Below, piece by piece: positions 1-11,039 of a stretch of 64,000 nucleotides of DNA. The DNA comes from Sphingopyxis sp. Root154 (GTDB taxonomy: Bacteria > Pseudomonadota > Alphaproteobacteria > Sphingomonadales > Sphingomonadaceae): NCBI RefSeq assembly GCF_001427105.1, contig NZ_LMGI01000002.1, forward strand, positions 1,035,025 to 1,099,024, in the 5' to 3' direction. Both the position numbers and the translations under genes were made by a program. Below the pieces are notes generated by a model. It saw nothing but the letters and a program-made list of their open reading frames with translations. It made no database searches and was not told the DNA's origin. Every line of letters starts with the position of its first letter. Position 1 is the first letter of the stretch.

Positions 1-1230
1 CTGCGCCGCGGTCAGCGCCTTCGAGAAATAATAATCGTCGCCGTCGCCATAGAGAATGGGCTGCGGCAGGCCGAGTTTTTCAGCGACTTCCTTGCCGATC
101 GCGCCGGGGTTCAGCGCCTTGTCGATACGCTGCGCATCGGGCCAGGCGTTCTGGCGGTTGCGTTCGGGCAAGTCGTGGCCGCCATGGTCGGCGGTCAGCG
201 CGACGACATAGTCGATTCCCGTAGCATCGAGCCGCGCGAAGAAATCGCCGAGCTCGCGGTCGAGCCCCGCCATCTGGATGCACATTTCGCTGCCTTCGGT
301 GCCGGTGCTGTGGCCGACATAATCGGTCGCCGACAGGCCGACAATGAGCAGGTCGGTGCTGTTGCCCTCGCCCATCTTGCGCACCTGGCGCAGCGCGGCG
401 GCGGTTGCGAGCACCGCGCCGTCGGCCTCGGGCGATGCCATGAATTTGCGGAAGTCCCCGGCGTCGCGCGCCATCCGCCCGGTGCCCACTGTCGCGCCCT
501 TGTCGCCAACCGGGATCGCGATATCATGCGTCGTGCAATCGGCGGGAAGCGTCAGCGCGGGGCGCGGCTGGTTGATCGCGGCGGCGATCGCGGCGCTCGC
601 CTGCTGCGCGGCCGGCGACAAGGTCGTGCCGCGATAGCTGGTGAGGCCGGTGGGTGCGAGCCACATGAGTTCGTCGGCTTGCCGGCCGCCCATCATGATC
701 GCCGAACGATCCTTGCCCGATACCGAGATAACCTGCGCCTTCGGATCGCGCGCCTTCATCAGGTCACCGAGCGTCGGAACGAGCAGATGGTTCACCGACG
801 GCGCATATTTACCGCTGCTCGACGTCGTCCCCGCGACCGTCTCGTCCTCGGCGCAATAGACGCGCTTGTCTTCGCGGGCGACGGACAGGTCGAAATAATT
901 ATTGGCGACAATCCCGGTGTGCGCCGGATGGTTGCCGGTCAGAATCGTCGAATGGCCGGGGCAGGTTTCGGTCGCGCCGTGCGCCTGATAGCCCGACGGG
1001 AAGACGATGCCCGACGCCAGCCGCGCAAGACCGCCGGTGAAACGCCCGCGATATTCGGCGAACAGGTCGGCTGAAAATTGATCGACCGCGATCATCACGA
1101 CGAGCTTCGGCGCCGGGGTCGCGGCGGTAACCTTCTGTACCGGCGGCACGGAATTCTGCGCGAGGCCGGTTCCGGCAGCGGCAACACAAAGCACGGCGGC
1201 AAGGGCGGTAGACAGATATTTCAGCTTCAC
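1..1230 (-). CDS. Alkaline phosphatase family protein, Sphingomonas PafA/SPAP type (C-terminus cut by window)
   Basis: Secreted phosphomonoesterase that would release phosphate from organic esters in the periplasm. The visible 410 codons begin at a GTG with a GGAG Shine-Dalgarno motif about 9 nt upstream, then a signal peptide ending near GTGLAQ. An AVDQF motif carries the first metal ligand. ATETCPGHSTILTG carries the catalytic Thr in the place of the Ser of classical PhoA. The later TADHGGHD motif supplies metal-binding Asp and His. This set is typical of the PafA/SPAP branch of the alkaline phosphatase superfamily. The gene runs off the left edge of the window, so the last metal-binding histidine region is not seen. 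It is divergent from the DsbD-like gene. Confidence 0.88.
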   Translation of the reverse strand, partial: MKLKYLSTALAAVLCVAAAGTGLAQNSVPPVQKVTAATPAPKLVVMIAVDQFSADLFAEYRGRFTGGLARLASGIVFPSGYQAHGATETCPGHSTILTGNHPAHTGIVANNYFDLSVAREDKRVYCAEDETVAGTTSSSGKYAPSVNHLLVPTLGDLMKARDPKAQVISVSGKDRSAIMMGGRQADELMWLAPTGLTSYRGTTLSPAAQQASAAIAAAINQPRPALTLPADCTTHDIAIPVGDKGATVGTGRMARDAGDFRKFMASPEADGAVLATAAALRQVRKMGEGNSTDLLIVGLSATDYVGHSTGTEGSEMCIQMAGLDRELGDFFARLDATGIDYVVALTADHGGHDLPERNRQNAWPDAQRIDKALNPGAIGKEVAEKLGLPQPILYGDGDDYYFSKALTAAQ

Positions 1231-1354
1231 GGACGGCTTCTCCAACCTAAGGGTGTCAGCGCGGGCTGTCCTCTCGTCGAAAGCCGCCTATATGGCAAGC
1301 CTTCGAACGACGAACGGGCGCGGGCTGAGCATGAATTTGAGAAGTGAGGCTTTT

Positions 1355-3391
1355 GTGACACGCGCATGGCGGACCATACTGGCGTTGCTGGCGCTGGCGC
1401 TCGTCGCCATGAGCCCCGCGCACGCGCAATCGACGCATATCCAGCCCAAACTGGTCGCCGAGTCGGCGGCGCCCGCCCCCGGCCGCAGCACGACGCTCGC
1501 GCTGACGATGGCGCCCGAGCCGACCTGGCACGGCTATTGGGCGAATGGCGGCGACGCGGGTTTCGGCCTGTCGGTCGAATGGAACGCGCCCGAGGGGGTG
1601 ACGATCGCGCCCTTCCGCTATCCGGTGCCCGACGCGCTGACCCTCTTTGGCATGATGAACCATGTCTATGAGCACCCCTATGCACTGCTCGCCGAGGTGC
1701 AGGTCGACAAAAGCGTTGCGCCGGGCACCGATCTGACATTGTCGGGGATCGCGAACTGGCTCGCCTGCACCGACAAGGTGTGCGTGCCCGAGAAAGCGGT
1801 GATTTCGGTCGCGCTGAAGGCGGGCGATGGCAGGATCGCGTCGGCGGACCGCACGCGCTTCGACGGCTGGCGGGCGCTGCTGCCGCAGCCGCTCGACCGG
1901 CACGGCAGTTGGGAAAAACGCGGCGACATGGTGCGCTTCGCCATCCCCCTCCCCGCCAGCACCGCGATCGACGCGCCGCACCTGTTCGTCGAAACGCAGG
2001 ATGTGGTCGATTATGCCGCGCCGCAAAGTTTCAGCCGCAACGGCGACCACATCATCGTCGAAACGCGCGTGAAGGGCGACAAGGCGGGGCCGGTTTCGGC
2101 GCTGCTGAAGCTCGGCGGCGGGCGCGGGCTGTCGTTGACGCTCGACCCCGGCGCGGTCCCCGCCGCGGGTGAGGCGATCGCCGGGAAAGCCGGCATCGAT
2201 ATGACCCTGTTCTGGACGGCGCTCGGCGGCGCGATCCTCGGTGGGCTGATCCTCAACCTGATGCCGTGCGTCTTCCCGATATTGAGCCTCAAGGCGCTTA
2301 GCCTCGCGCGCTCGGGCGGCGATGCGCGAAGCGCGAAAGTCGAGGCGCTCGCCTACACCGCAGGCGCCATCGTCACCGCGCTGCTCCTCGGCGGCGCGCT
2401 GCTCGCGCTGCGCGCAGCGGGCGAGCAGGTCGGCTGGGCGTTTCAGCTGCAGCATCCGCTGAGCGTGCTCGCGCTCCTGATCCTCGCGCTGGCGATCACG
2501 CTCAATCTGCTCGGTGCCTTTGAACTGCCATCCTTCGGCCGTGGGCAGGCGCTGGTCGACAAGGGCGGCGCGGCAGGCGGCTTCTGGACGGGCGCGCTCG
2601 CCGCCTTTGTCGCGACGCCGTGCAGCGGCCCGCTGCTCGGCGCGGCGCTCGGCGCGACGCTGGTGCTTCCGGCATGGGCGGCACTGCCGATCTTCGGCGG
2701 GCTCGGCTTGGGCCTCGCCCTGCCCTTCCTCGCGGTCGGCTTTGTACCCGCACTGCGCAACCGGCTTCCAAAACCGGGGCCGTGGATGGACCGCTTCCGC
2801 AAATGGATGGCGCTACCGATGGGGCTCACCACGCTCGCGCTGGCATGGCTGCTGTGGCGGCAGCTCGGCAGCGGCGAGCAGCTCTTATGGCCGATCCTCG
2901 CTGTCGCCATGGCGCTTGTCCTGCTCACGCACTACGGAGCAATCCAGCGCGGCGACCGGCGGTCGTGGCTGCTATTCGCCTCAGGCCTGCTCTTCCTTGT
3001 CAGCCTCGCGGGCACGGTGACCGAAGTCGCCGAGGCCGAACGCACCGCCGACGGCGCCGGATCGACCTTCTCGGCCGACGCGCTCGCCAAGGCGCGCGCC
3101 ACCGGCAAGCCCGTCTTCGTCTATTTCACCGCCGACTGGTGCCTGTCGTGCAAGGCGAACGAAGCCGGCGCGATCAACCGCAAGGCGGTGCAGGAGGCGT
3201 TCGACAAGGCGAGTGTCGTCACTCTGGTGGGCGACTGGACCAATGGCGATCCGGCCATCACGCGCACCCTCGCCGAGCATGGCCGCAACAGCGTGCCGCT
3301 CTATCTCTGGTATGCGCCGGGCGCCGCGAAGGCCGAAATCCTGCCGCAGATCCTCACGCCAAGCCTGCTCACCGACAAGGTTGGCGGCTGA
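1355..3391 (+). CDS. DsbD-like protein-disulfide reductase
   Basis: Inner-membrane thiol-disulfide carrier that would move electrons from cytoplasmic thioredoxin to periplasmic thiols. From the GTG at 1355 the protein is 678 aa: signal peptide (about 1-25, ending AHAQ), a DsbD-alpha-like periplasmic domain with a Cys pair in the LACTDKVCVPE segment, a transmembrane core with the two buried cysteines in NLMPCVFPI and VATPCSGPL, and a C-terminal thioredoxin domain with the WCLSC motif near residues 596-599. All three redox modules are therefore present. The GTG is preceded by GAGG at good spacing and gives a clean signal peptide. An ATG at 1331 is the alternative. The stop overlaps the tlyA-type start by one base, so the two genes are probably co-transcribed. 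Confidence 0.88.
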   Translation: MTRAWRTILALLALALVAMSPAHAQSTHIQPKLVAESAAPAPGRSTTLALTMAPEPTWHGYWANGGDAGFGLSVEWNAPEGVTIAPFRYPVPDALTLFGMMNHVYEHPYALLAEVQVDKSVAPGTDLTLSGIANWLACTDKVCVPEKAVISVALKAGDGRIASADRTRFDGWRALLPQPLDRHGSWEKRGDMVRFAIPLPASTAIDAPHLFVETQDVVDYAAPQSFSRNGDHIIVETRVKGDKAGPVSALLKLGGGRGLSLTLDPGAVPAAGEAIAGKAGIDMTLFWTALGGAILGGLILNLMPCVFPILSLKALSLARSGGDARSAKVEALAYTAGAIVTALLLGGALLALRAAGEQVGWAFQLQHPLSVLALLILALAITLNLLGAFELPSFGRGQALVDKGGAAGGFWTGALAAFVATPCSGPLLGAALGATLVLPAWAALPIFGGLGLGLALPFLAVGFVPALRNRLPKPGPWMDRFRKWMALPMGLTTLALAWLLWRQLGSGEQLLWPILAVAMALVLLTHYGAIQRGDRRSWLLFASGLLFLVSLAGTVTEVAEAERTADGAGSTFSADALAKARATGKPVFVYFTADWCLSCKANEAGAINRKAVQEAFDKASVVTLVGDWTNGDPAITRTLAEHGRNSVPLYLWYAPGAAKAEILPQILTPSLLTDKVGG

Positions 3392-4131
3392 TGGCGAAGC
3401 AGCGCGCCGACCAGCTGCTCGTCGACCGCGGCCTCGCCGAAAGCCGGACGCGCGCGCAGGCGCTGATCCTTGCGGGGCTCGCCTTTGTCGGCGACCGCAA
3501 GATCGACAAGGCGGGACAGCAGATCGCGGCAGATGCCGAGATCAGCGTCAAGGGCCGCGACCATCCGTGGGTGTCGCGCGGCGGGATCAAGCTCGACCAT
3601 GCGCTGACCCATCTCGACTGGGACGTGACCGGCGCGGTCGCGATCGACGTCGGATCGTCGACCGGCGGGTTCACCGATGTGCTGCTCAGCCGCGGCGCGG
3701 CGCGCGTCTATGCGGTGGATTCGGGCACCAACCAGCTCGCGTGGAAGCTGCGGCAGGACGAGCGCGTCATCGTCCACGAACAGACGAGCGCGCGCATCCT
3801 GACACCGGCGCATATCCCCGAACCCGTCGATCTGATCGTCTGCGACGCGAGTTTCATCGCGCTGGCAAAGGTGCTGCCGGTGCCGATGTCATTCGCGAAA
3901 GGGGGCGCGCGCATCGTCGCGCTGATCAAGCCGCAGTTCGAGGCCGAACGCCACGAGGTCGGCAAGAAGGGCGTCGTCCGCGATGCCGCGGTGCACGCGC
4001 GCGTTTGCGCCGAAGTGCAGGGCTGGCTGACCGGCGAAGGCTGGGACGTGCTCGACCTTGTCGAAAGCCCGATCACCGGTCCGGAAGGAAATGTCGAATT
4101 TCTGATCGCCGCGGTGAAGCGAGCCGCTTGA
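3391..4131 (+). CDS. tlyA: TlyA family rRNA 2'-O-methyltransferase / haemolysin-like
   Basis: 246 aa cytoplasmic SAM-dependent RNA methyltransferase. An S4 RNA-binding domain occupies roughly residues 3-65 (RADQLLVDRGLAESRTRAQ). It is followed by an FtsJ/RrmJ-fold domain with the glycine-rich SAM loop AIDVGSSTGGFTDVLL and the IKPQFE motif. Family members methylate ribose hydroxyls of 16S/23S rRNA, and haemolysin is a historical label. The ATG shares one base with the stop of the DsbD-like gene (TGATG), which indicates translational coupling. Length matches the family. The exact target nucleotide cannot be read from sequence. Confidence 0.9.
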   Translation: MAKQRADQLLVDRGLAESRTRAQALILAGLAFVGDRKIDKAGQQIAADAEISVKGRDHPWVSRGGIKLDHALTHLDWDVTGAVAIDVGSSTGGFTDVLLSRGAARVYAVDSGTNQLAWKLRQDERVIVHEQTSARILTPAHIPEPVDLIVCDASFIALAKVLPVPMSFAKGGARIVALIKPQFEAERHEVGKKGVVRDAAVHARVCAEVQGWLTGEGWDVLDLVESPITGPEGNVEFLIAAVKRAA

Positions 4132-4191
4132 CGCTGCGCCGCACAATCGCGACACCATGCAACGGATTCGCGTGTGGGGGATAATGCGGAG

Positions 4192-4743
4192 ATGACCGAA
4201 ATCGCAACGCCGGGGCAGCTTCGCATGTCCTATCTGCGCTGGGCGCTCGTCACCGTTCCGGCGATCGTGCTTGCCGGCAGCCTGTCGGGCCTGCTGTCGA
4301 ACAGCGGCTATGGCAATCGTTGGTTTGCCTCGCTCGACCTGCCGCCGATCACCCCGCCGGGCTGGGTGTTCGGCACCGTCTGGCCGCTCCTCTACATCTG
4401 CCTTGGCCTGTCGCTGGCGATGATCCTCCATGCGCGCGGCGCCAAGGGGCGCGGCTTTGCGCTGCTGCTCTTCTTCGTCCAGTTGATCGCTAATTTCGCC
4501 TGGTCGCCGCTTTTTTTCGGGCAGCATCAGGTGACGACCGCGCTCTATGTGATCATCTTCATCCTGATGGTGACGATCGCCACCGCCTTTGCCTTTGCGC
4601 CGATCCGCAAGGCCGCGGCGTGGTTGCTCGTGCCCTATATGATCTGGCTCAGCTTTGCCGCGATCCTTAATTTCCAGATCGATCAGCGCAATCCCGATGC
4701 CGAAACCCTTGTCCCCGCCGCCGCCAGCACCCAAATAGGGTGA
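4192..4743 (+). CDS. tspO: TspO/MBR family membrane protein
   Basis: 183 aa integral membrane protein with five predicted hydrophobic helices, typical of TspO (tryptophan-rich sensory protein / peripheral benzodiazepine receptor family). The family binds porphyrins and is implicated in tetrapyrrole and stress signalling. Family hallmarks visible are the LPPITPPGWVFGTVWPLLY segment and NFAWSPLFFG. The ATG at 4192 is chosen because a GGGGGA lies 10 nt upstream. An in-frame GTG at 4174 is also possible. The gene stands about 60 nt after tlyA and may have its own promoter. Confidence 0.9.
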   Translation: MTEIATPGQLRMSYLRWALVTVPAIVLAGSLSGLLSNSGYGNRWFASLDLPPITPPGWVFGTVWPLLYICLGLSLAMILHARGAKGRGFALLLFFVQLIANFAWSPLFFGQHQVTTALYVIIFILMVTIATAFAFAPIRKAAAWLLVPYMIWLSFAAILNFQIDQRNPDAETLVPAAASTQIG

Positions 4744-4780
4744 CGGCAAGGGGACAGACCCCGACGAAGGAATATGAGAC

Positions 4781-5137
4781 ATGCAGAGCGAAAACCGCTT
4801 TTTCGACGATCTGGCCAAGATGGTGAACGGCATTGCCGGAACCGTCGCGGGCGCAGGCCGCGAAGCCGAGTCCGCGATGCGCGACCGTGCCAAGGAATGG
4901 GTCGGCCGCATGGATTTCGTCAGCCGCGAAGAATTCGAGGCAGTGAAGAAAATGGCCGCGACGGCACGCGCCGAAGCCGAAGCGCTGAAGGCGCGGCTCG
5001 ACAAGCTCGAAGGCGTGACGAAACCTGCGGCGGCTGCCAAGGCTGCGGCGGCGCCGAAGGCGGCAGCGAAACCTGCTGCTGCAAAGCCGGCCGCAAAACC
5101 CGCAGCCAAGCCCGCGGCGCGCAAGCCCAAGAGCTAG
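4781..5137 (+). CDS. UbiK-like accessory factor (BMFP domain) with Ala/Lys/Pro tail
   Basis: 118 aa. The N-terminal 80 residues are a BMFP/UbiK-type module: FFDDLAKMVNGIAG, then an amphipathic segment with FVSREEFEAVKKMA and a Leu-rich coiled coil ending near LDKLEGV. UbiK is an accessory factor of aerobic ubiquinone biosynthesis that trimerises and binds membranes. From residue 81 the protein becomes a low-complexity tail of Ala, Lys and Pro (repeated KPAA units), basic and probably disordered. Such a tail is absent from the enterobacterial protein and common in alphaproteobacterial homologues. It could bind acidic lipid or nucleic acid, which is inference. ATG with GAAGGA upstream. Confidence 0.75.
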   Translation: MQSENRFFDDLAKMVNGIAGTVAGAGREAESAMRDRAKEWVGRMDFVSREEFEAVKKMAATARAEAEALKARLDKLEGVTKPAAAAKAAAAPKAAAKPAAAKPAAKPAAKPAARKPKS

Positions 5138-5240
5138 GACGCGCGGGCGCGCTTTTGGCCGTTTATGCACAGAAAATATTCCCCGGATGGCACGGGATGC
5201 CGACTCGCGTCATCCAGCCATCCGGGCTAAAGGCGCGCGC

Positions 5241-5747
5241 ATGAGTGACGATATTTACGACGACGATGATGGCCAGGACGCGGCACCGATGGAGATGCTG
5301 GCGTCCTACTTTGCCGCGCACGACTGGCCCCACGAGATGGTCGGCGAGGACGAGATCGTCGCGACCGCGCAGGGCAGCTGGACGACCTATGAGCTGCGCG
5401 CGGTGTGGCGCGCCGACGACGGCGTCATCCAGCTCCTCGCCTTTCCCGACATCCGCGTCGTCGAGGACAAGCGCGCCGCCGCGCATGAGGCGCTCGCGCT
5501 GATCAACGAACAATTGTGGCTGGGCCATTTCGAGCTGTGGTCGAACAGTGGCACGATCCTGTTCCGCCATGGCATGCTGCTCGGCGCCGACGCGTCGCTG
5601 CCGCTCGACATGACCGAAACGCTAATTGAAAGCGCGATCGACGAATGCGAGCGCTTTTACCCGGTGTTCCAGTTTGTGCTGTGGGGCGGAAAATCGCCCG
5701 CCGAAGCGCTCGCCGCGTCGCTCATCGAAACGCGCGGCGAAGCCTAA
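5241..5747 (+). CDS. YbjN domain-containing protein
   Basis: 168 aa, acidic start (SDDIYDDDDG) followed by a single YbjN-type alpha/beta domain (bacterial sensory transduction regulator family). Family members are soluble and resemble type III secretion chaperones in fold; their biochemical role is unknown. Recognisable pieces are the WPHEMVGEDEI strand region and the C-terminal FYPVFQFVLWGGKSP motif, highly typical of the alphaproteobacterial version. The start at 5241 follows AAAGGCG. A longer in-frame start at 5187 gives a basic extension that looks non-native. It is convergent with the beta-helix gene, with only 4 nt between the stops. Confidence 0.85.
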   Translation: MSDDIYDDDDGQDAAPMEMLASYFAAHDWPHEMVGEDEIVATAQGSWTTYELRAVWRADDGVIQLLAFPDIRVVEDKRAAAHEALALINEQLWLGHFELWSNSGTILFRHGMLLGADASLPLDMTETLIESAIDECERFYPVFQFVLWGGKSPAEALAASLIETRGEA

Positions 5748-5751
5748 GCCC

Positions 5752-6711
5752 CTAAATCTTCTCGAAGCGCGTCAACCCTGGCCCCAGTTCGTTCGGCCCG
5801 ATCGCCAGCGCCTCGCCGCTCCAGTCGGCGACGAAGATCGTCTTGCGGCCCGTGCCCTGCGGAACGCTCGCACGATTGCCTTCGATGACCAGCCCCCGCG
5901 ACGGATTGTCGCGCGCCTCGGCCGCGACCGCGATCAACGCGCCGTAATTTTCCTTGTCGCGTCCCTGGATCATCAAATTGTTTGCGATCCGTCCGGTCGA
6001 TCCCGCAGGCAGGTCGATCAGGTAATTGGTCGCGGTGCCCTGCGTATCGTCGAAGCTGTTGTCGCGGATCTCGACGCGCGGCGAGCGGGTCTTGAGATAA
6101 TGGCCGCCGCTGCCCTTTTCAAAGCGCGTGCGGGTGACGACGACGCGGCCATAGACCCCGGTGTAAACGCTGTGCGCGCAGCTGAGGCCGCGGTCGCAGC
6201 GGCCGAGGCGTGAGAAGGTCGAGCGGTCGATCGTCAGCGTCGCCGCGGGGTCGTCGGCGGTCAAAATCCCTTCCTCGCTGTTGCGGAACAGGCTGTTGAC
6301 GACGTCGAGATCGCTTTTTTCGAGACGGATGCCCGCGCCATTGCCGTCGGGGACGCGCATATTCTGGAACACGATCCCGTCGATTTTCGCGCCCGCGCCG
6401 CGCAGCACCAGCGCCGCCTTGCCCTCGCAGGTCACGCCGTCGAAGATCGCCCGGCCGGGTTCGACCGCGACGAAGGCAATGCGGCCCGCGGTCTGCACCG
6501 CGCAGTCGCGATGATAGCCGGAAGCGACGCGGATCGTGCCCTCGCCCTCACCGATCGCATCGACGGCGTCCTGCAACCGTCCGAAACTGCGACCGCTTTC
6601 GGCGACGACATACGGGGCCGTACCCGATTGGGCGGGCAGCGGTACCGGCGCGAGGAGCAGCGGGAGGGCGAGCAGCGGCATCAACGGCCGACGGAGAAGT
6701 GCCTTGAACAT
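5752..6711 (-). CDS. Secreted right-handed parallel beta-helix protein
   Basis: 319 aa with a Sec signal peptide (MFKALLRRPLMPLLAL..., cleavage near PLPAQ). The mature protein shows the short repeating strands with periodic Asn/Asp and Gly seen in pectate-lyase-like and periplasmic copper-binding beta-helices, for example IDGIVFQNMRVPDGNGAGI, LDVVNSLFRNSEEGI and VEIRDNSFDDTQG. No catalytic signature of a polysaccharide lyase is evident, so substrate and activity are unknown. A longer reading frame extends 19 codons upstream, but the ATG at 6711 gives the signal peptide. A GGTTAACC palindrome lies at 6757-6764, about 46 nt upstream. Confidence 0.8.
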   Translation of the reverse strand: MFKALLRRPLMPLLALPLLLAPVPLPAQSGTAPYVVAESGRSFGRLQDAVDAIGEGEGTIRVASGYHRDCAVQTAGRIAFVAVEPGRAIFDGVTCEGKAALVLRGAGAKIDGIVFQNMRVPDGNGAGIRLEKSDLDVVNSLFRNSEEGILTADDPAATLTIDRSTFSRLGRCDRGLSCAHSVYTGVYGRVVVTRTRFEKGSGGHYLKTRSPRVEIRDNSFDDTQGTATNYLIDLPAGSTGRIANNLMIQGRDKENYGALIAVAAEARDNPSRGLVIEGNRASVPQGTGRKTIFVADWSGEALAIGPNELGPGLTRFEKI

Positions 6712-6767
6712 GCGCCGCCCATAGCGGCTTTCGGCGCGTCCGTCGTTGGCGAAGCTGGTTAACCGCA

Positions 6768-6792
6768 CGCCTGTCCCCTTATCGGACAGGCG
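6768..6792 (-). terminator. Hairpin after the methionine operon
   Basis: A perfect 9-bp stem (CGCCTGTCC / GGACAGGCG, 7-nt loop) lies just downstream of the last gene of the minus-strand methionine operon. No clear T run follows, so it would be a weak or factor-assisted terminator, or an mRNA-end-stabilising structure. Confidence 0.4.
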
Positions 6793-6804
6793 CGCGGACG
6801 CAGG

Positions 6805-9423
<2,619 letters not shown>

Positions 9424-9445
9424 CGGGGTATCCTGAAACTGAGCA

Positions 9446-9970
9446 TTAGGCGGTAAGCGGCCGGGCGAGGACGAGATCGTCGTAAAGCTTGCCGCCGACA
9501 TTGAACTGGCGCGTGCCAAGGTCGGCGAAACCTTGTTTGCGATAGAAAGCGAGCGCGCGCTGGTTGCCGGCATAGACGCCGAGAAGCAGACGGCGATGGC
9601 CGCGCGCCGCTTCCAGCGCCTGTTTCATCAACGCCGCGCCGAGCCCCGAGCCGTGGAAACGCGACAGCGAGTAGATACGCTTGAGCTCAATATCGCCGTC
9701 GAGAGCCGCGGCGAGGTCGGGCTTACCGACCAGCGCGAAACCGATCGGCGCGCCGCCGGGCTGCGCCTCGGCGATCCATGCCCGGCCCCCATCCGCGAGA
9801 TAGGCCAGATAAGCCGCCTCAGTATGATGCGCGGCGCAGTGACCGACGATCGCCTCGCCGTCGAGGATGCCCGCGAAGGTTTCGAGGAAGGTCGCGGCGC
9901 CGATCAGCGCGAGCGCCGACGCATCGTCGGCTCCGGCTTCCCGGATCGTCCACGTCGGATTGTCGGTCAT
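9446..9970 (-). CDS. GNAT family N-acetyltransferase
   Basis: 174 aa, a single GNAT fold. Acetyl-CoA-binding motif A is [23 protein letters not shown] (R/Q-x-x-G-x-G type). The C-terminal half has [21 protein letters not shown], the usual motif B with N, A and Y. The substrate is unknown; the sequence is closest in feel to small-molecule or amino-acid N-acetyltransferases. It lies between the two halves of methionine synthase, 4 nt after the homocysteine methyltransferase stop and about 22 nt before metH, so it is transcribed with them. A role in methionine or sulphur metabolism, such as acetylating a toxic analogue, is inferred from position only. Confidence 0.85.
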   Translation of the reverse strand: MTDNPTWTIREAGADDASALALIGAATFLETFAGILDGEAIVGHCAAHHTEAAYLAYLADGGRAWIAEAQPGGAPIGFALVGKPDLAAALDGDIELKRIYSLSRFHGSGLGAALMKQALEAARGHRRLLLGVYAGNQRALAFYRKQGFADLGTRQFNVGGKLYDDLVLARPLTA

Positions 9971-9974
9971 CGGT

Positions 9975-11039
9975 TCAGGCCGCCATGGTGAAGGGCTCGA
10001 GCCCCGCGAGCCGCGTGCGTACCGGCACCTCGGGAATCTTCCGCGCCGGCAGGCCCTCGATCGCGCGCGCCATCGCCGCGATATGCGCCGGCGTCGACCC
10101 GCAGCAGCCGCCGAGGATGTTGACCTGACCATGCTCGGCCCATTCGCGCACGAGCCCCGCGGTCGTGTCGGGCATCTCGTCATATTCGCCGAGTTCGTTG
10201 GGCAGGCCGGCGTTCGGATAGACCATCACCAGCGCATCGGCGATATCGGAGAGCACGCGCACATGCGGGCGCAGCTGCGACGCGCCGAACGAGCAGTTGA
10301 GCCCGATCGTCAGCGGTTTGGCATGACGTACCGCGTACCAGAAGGCTTCGACCGTGTGTCCCGACAGGTTGCGGCCGCTAAGGTCGGTGAGCGTCATCGA
10401 GATCATCAGCGGCAGCTCGCGTCCGACCTTTGCTTCGGCCTCGAGCGTTGCAGCGATCCCAGCCTTGGCATTCAGCGTGTCGAAGATCGTCTCGATCAGG
10501 ATGAAATCTGCCCCGCCCTCGGCGAGCGCGACGACCTGATCCAGATAGACATTCTTGAGCTCGTCGAAATCGATCTCGCGATAGCCGGGGTTGTTGACGT
10601 CGGGGGACAGTGACAGCGTCTTGTTCGTCGGCCCGACCGCGCCCGCGATAAAGCGGCGGCGGCCGTCACGATCCTGATAGCGATCGGCCGCCTCGCGGCC
10701 CAGCCGCGCGCTTTCATGGTTGATGTCGGCGACCAGATGCTCGGCGCCATAATCGGCCTGGCTGATCGTGTTGGCGCTGAAGGTGTTGGTCGACACGATG
10801 TCCGACCCCGCCGCCAGATAGGCCTCGCCGATCGCGGTGACGACATCGGGCCGCGTCAGCGCGAGGATGTCGTTATTGCCCTTCTGGTCGTGCGTCAGGC
10901 CGAGGCTGCCGGCATAGTCGGCCTCGACCAGTTTGCGGAGCTGGATCTGCGTTCCCCAGCCGCCGTCGGTGAGCAGGATGCGCTCCTTCGCTGCTGCCTG
11001 CAGGGCTTCGCGTGCGCTGCTTGTCAAACTGGCGGTCAT
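9975..11039 (-). CDS. Homocysteine S-methyltransferase domain protein (MetH N-terminal part)
   Basis: 354 aa, equivalent to the first module of MetH. It binds homocysteine through zinc and passes it the methyl group from methylcobalamin. The zinc-ligand cysteines are visible in GLNCSFGA and GGCCGSTPAH. The N-terminal ILLTDGGWGTQIQ and NTF(S/A)AN segments are diagnostic of the family. The start at 11039 overlaps the metF stop by 4 nt (ATGA), so the long upstream extension of the open frame is not used. With the protein at 6805-9423 it should reconstitute a two-chain methionine synthase. Confidence 0.94.
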   Translation of the reverse strand: MTASLTSSAREALQAAAKERILLTDGGWGTQIQLRKLVEADYAGSLGLTHDQKGNNDILALTRPDVVTAIGEAYLAAGSDIVSTNTFSANTISQADYGAEHLVADINHESARLGREAADRYQDRDGRRRFIAGAVGPTNKTLSLSPDVNNPGYREIDFDELKNVYLDQVVALAEGGADFILIETIFDTLNAKAGIAATLEAEAKVGRELPLMISMTLTDLSGRNLSGHTVEAFWYAVRHAKPLTIGLNCSFGASQLRPHVRVLSDIADALVMVYPNAGLPNELGEYDEMPDTTAGLVREWAEHGQVNILGGCCGSTPAHIAAMARAIEGLPARKIPEVPVRTRLAGLEPFTMAA

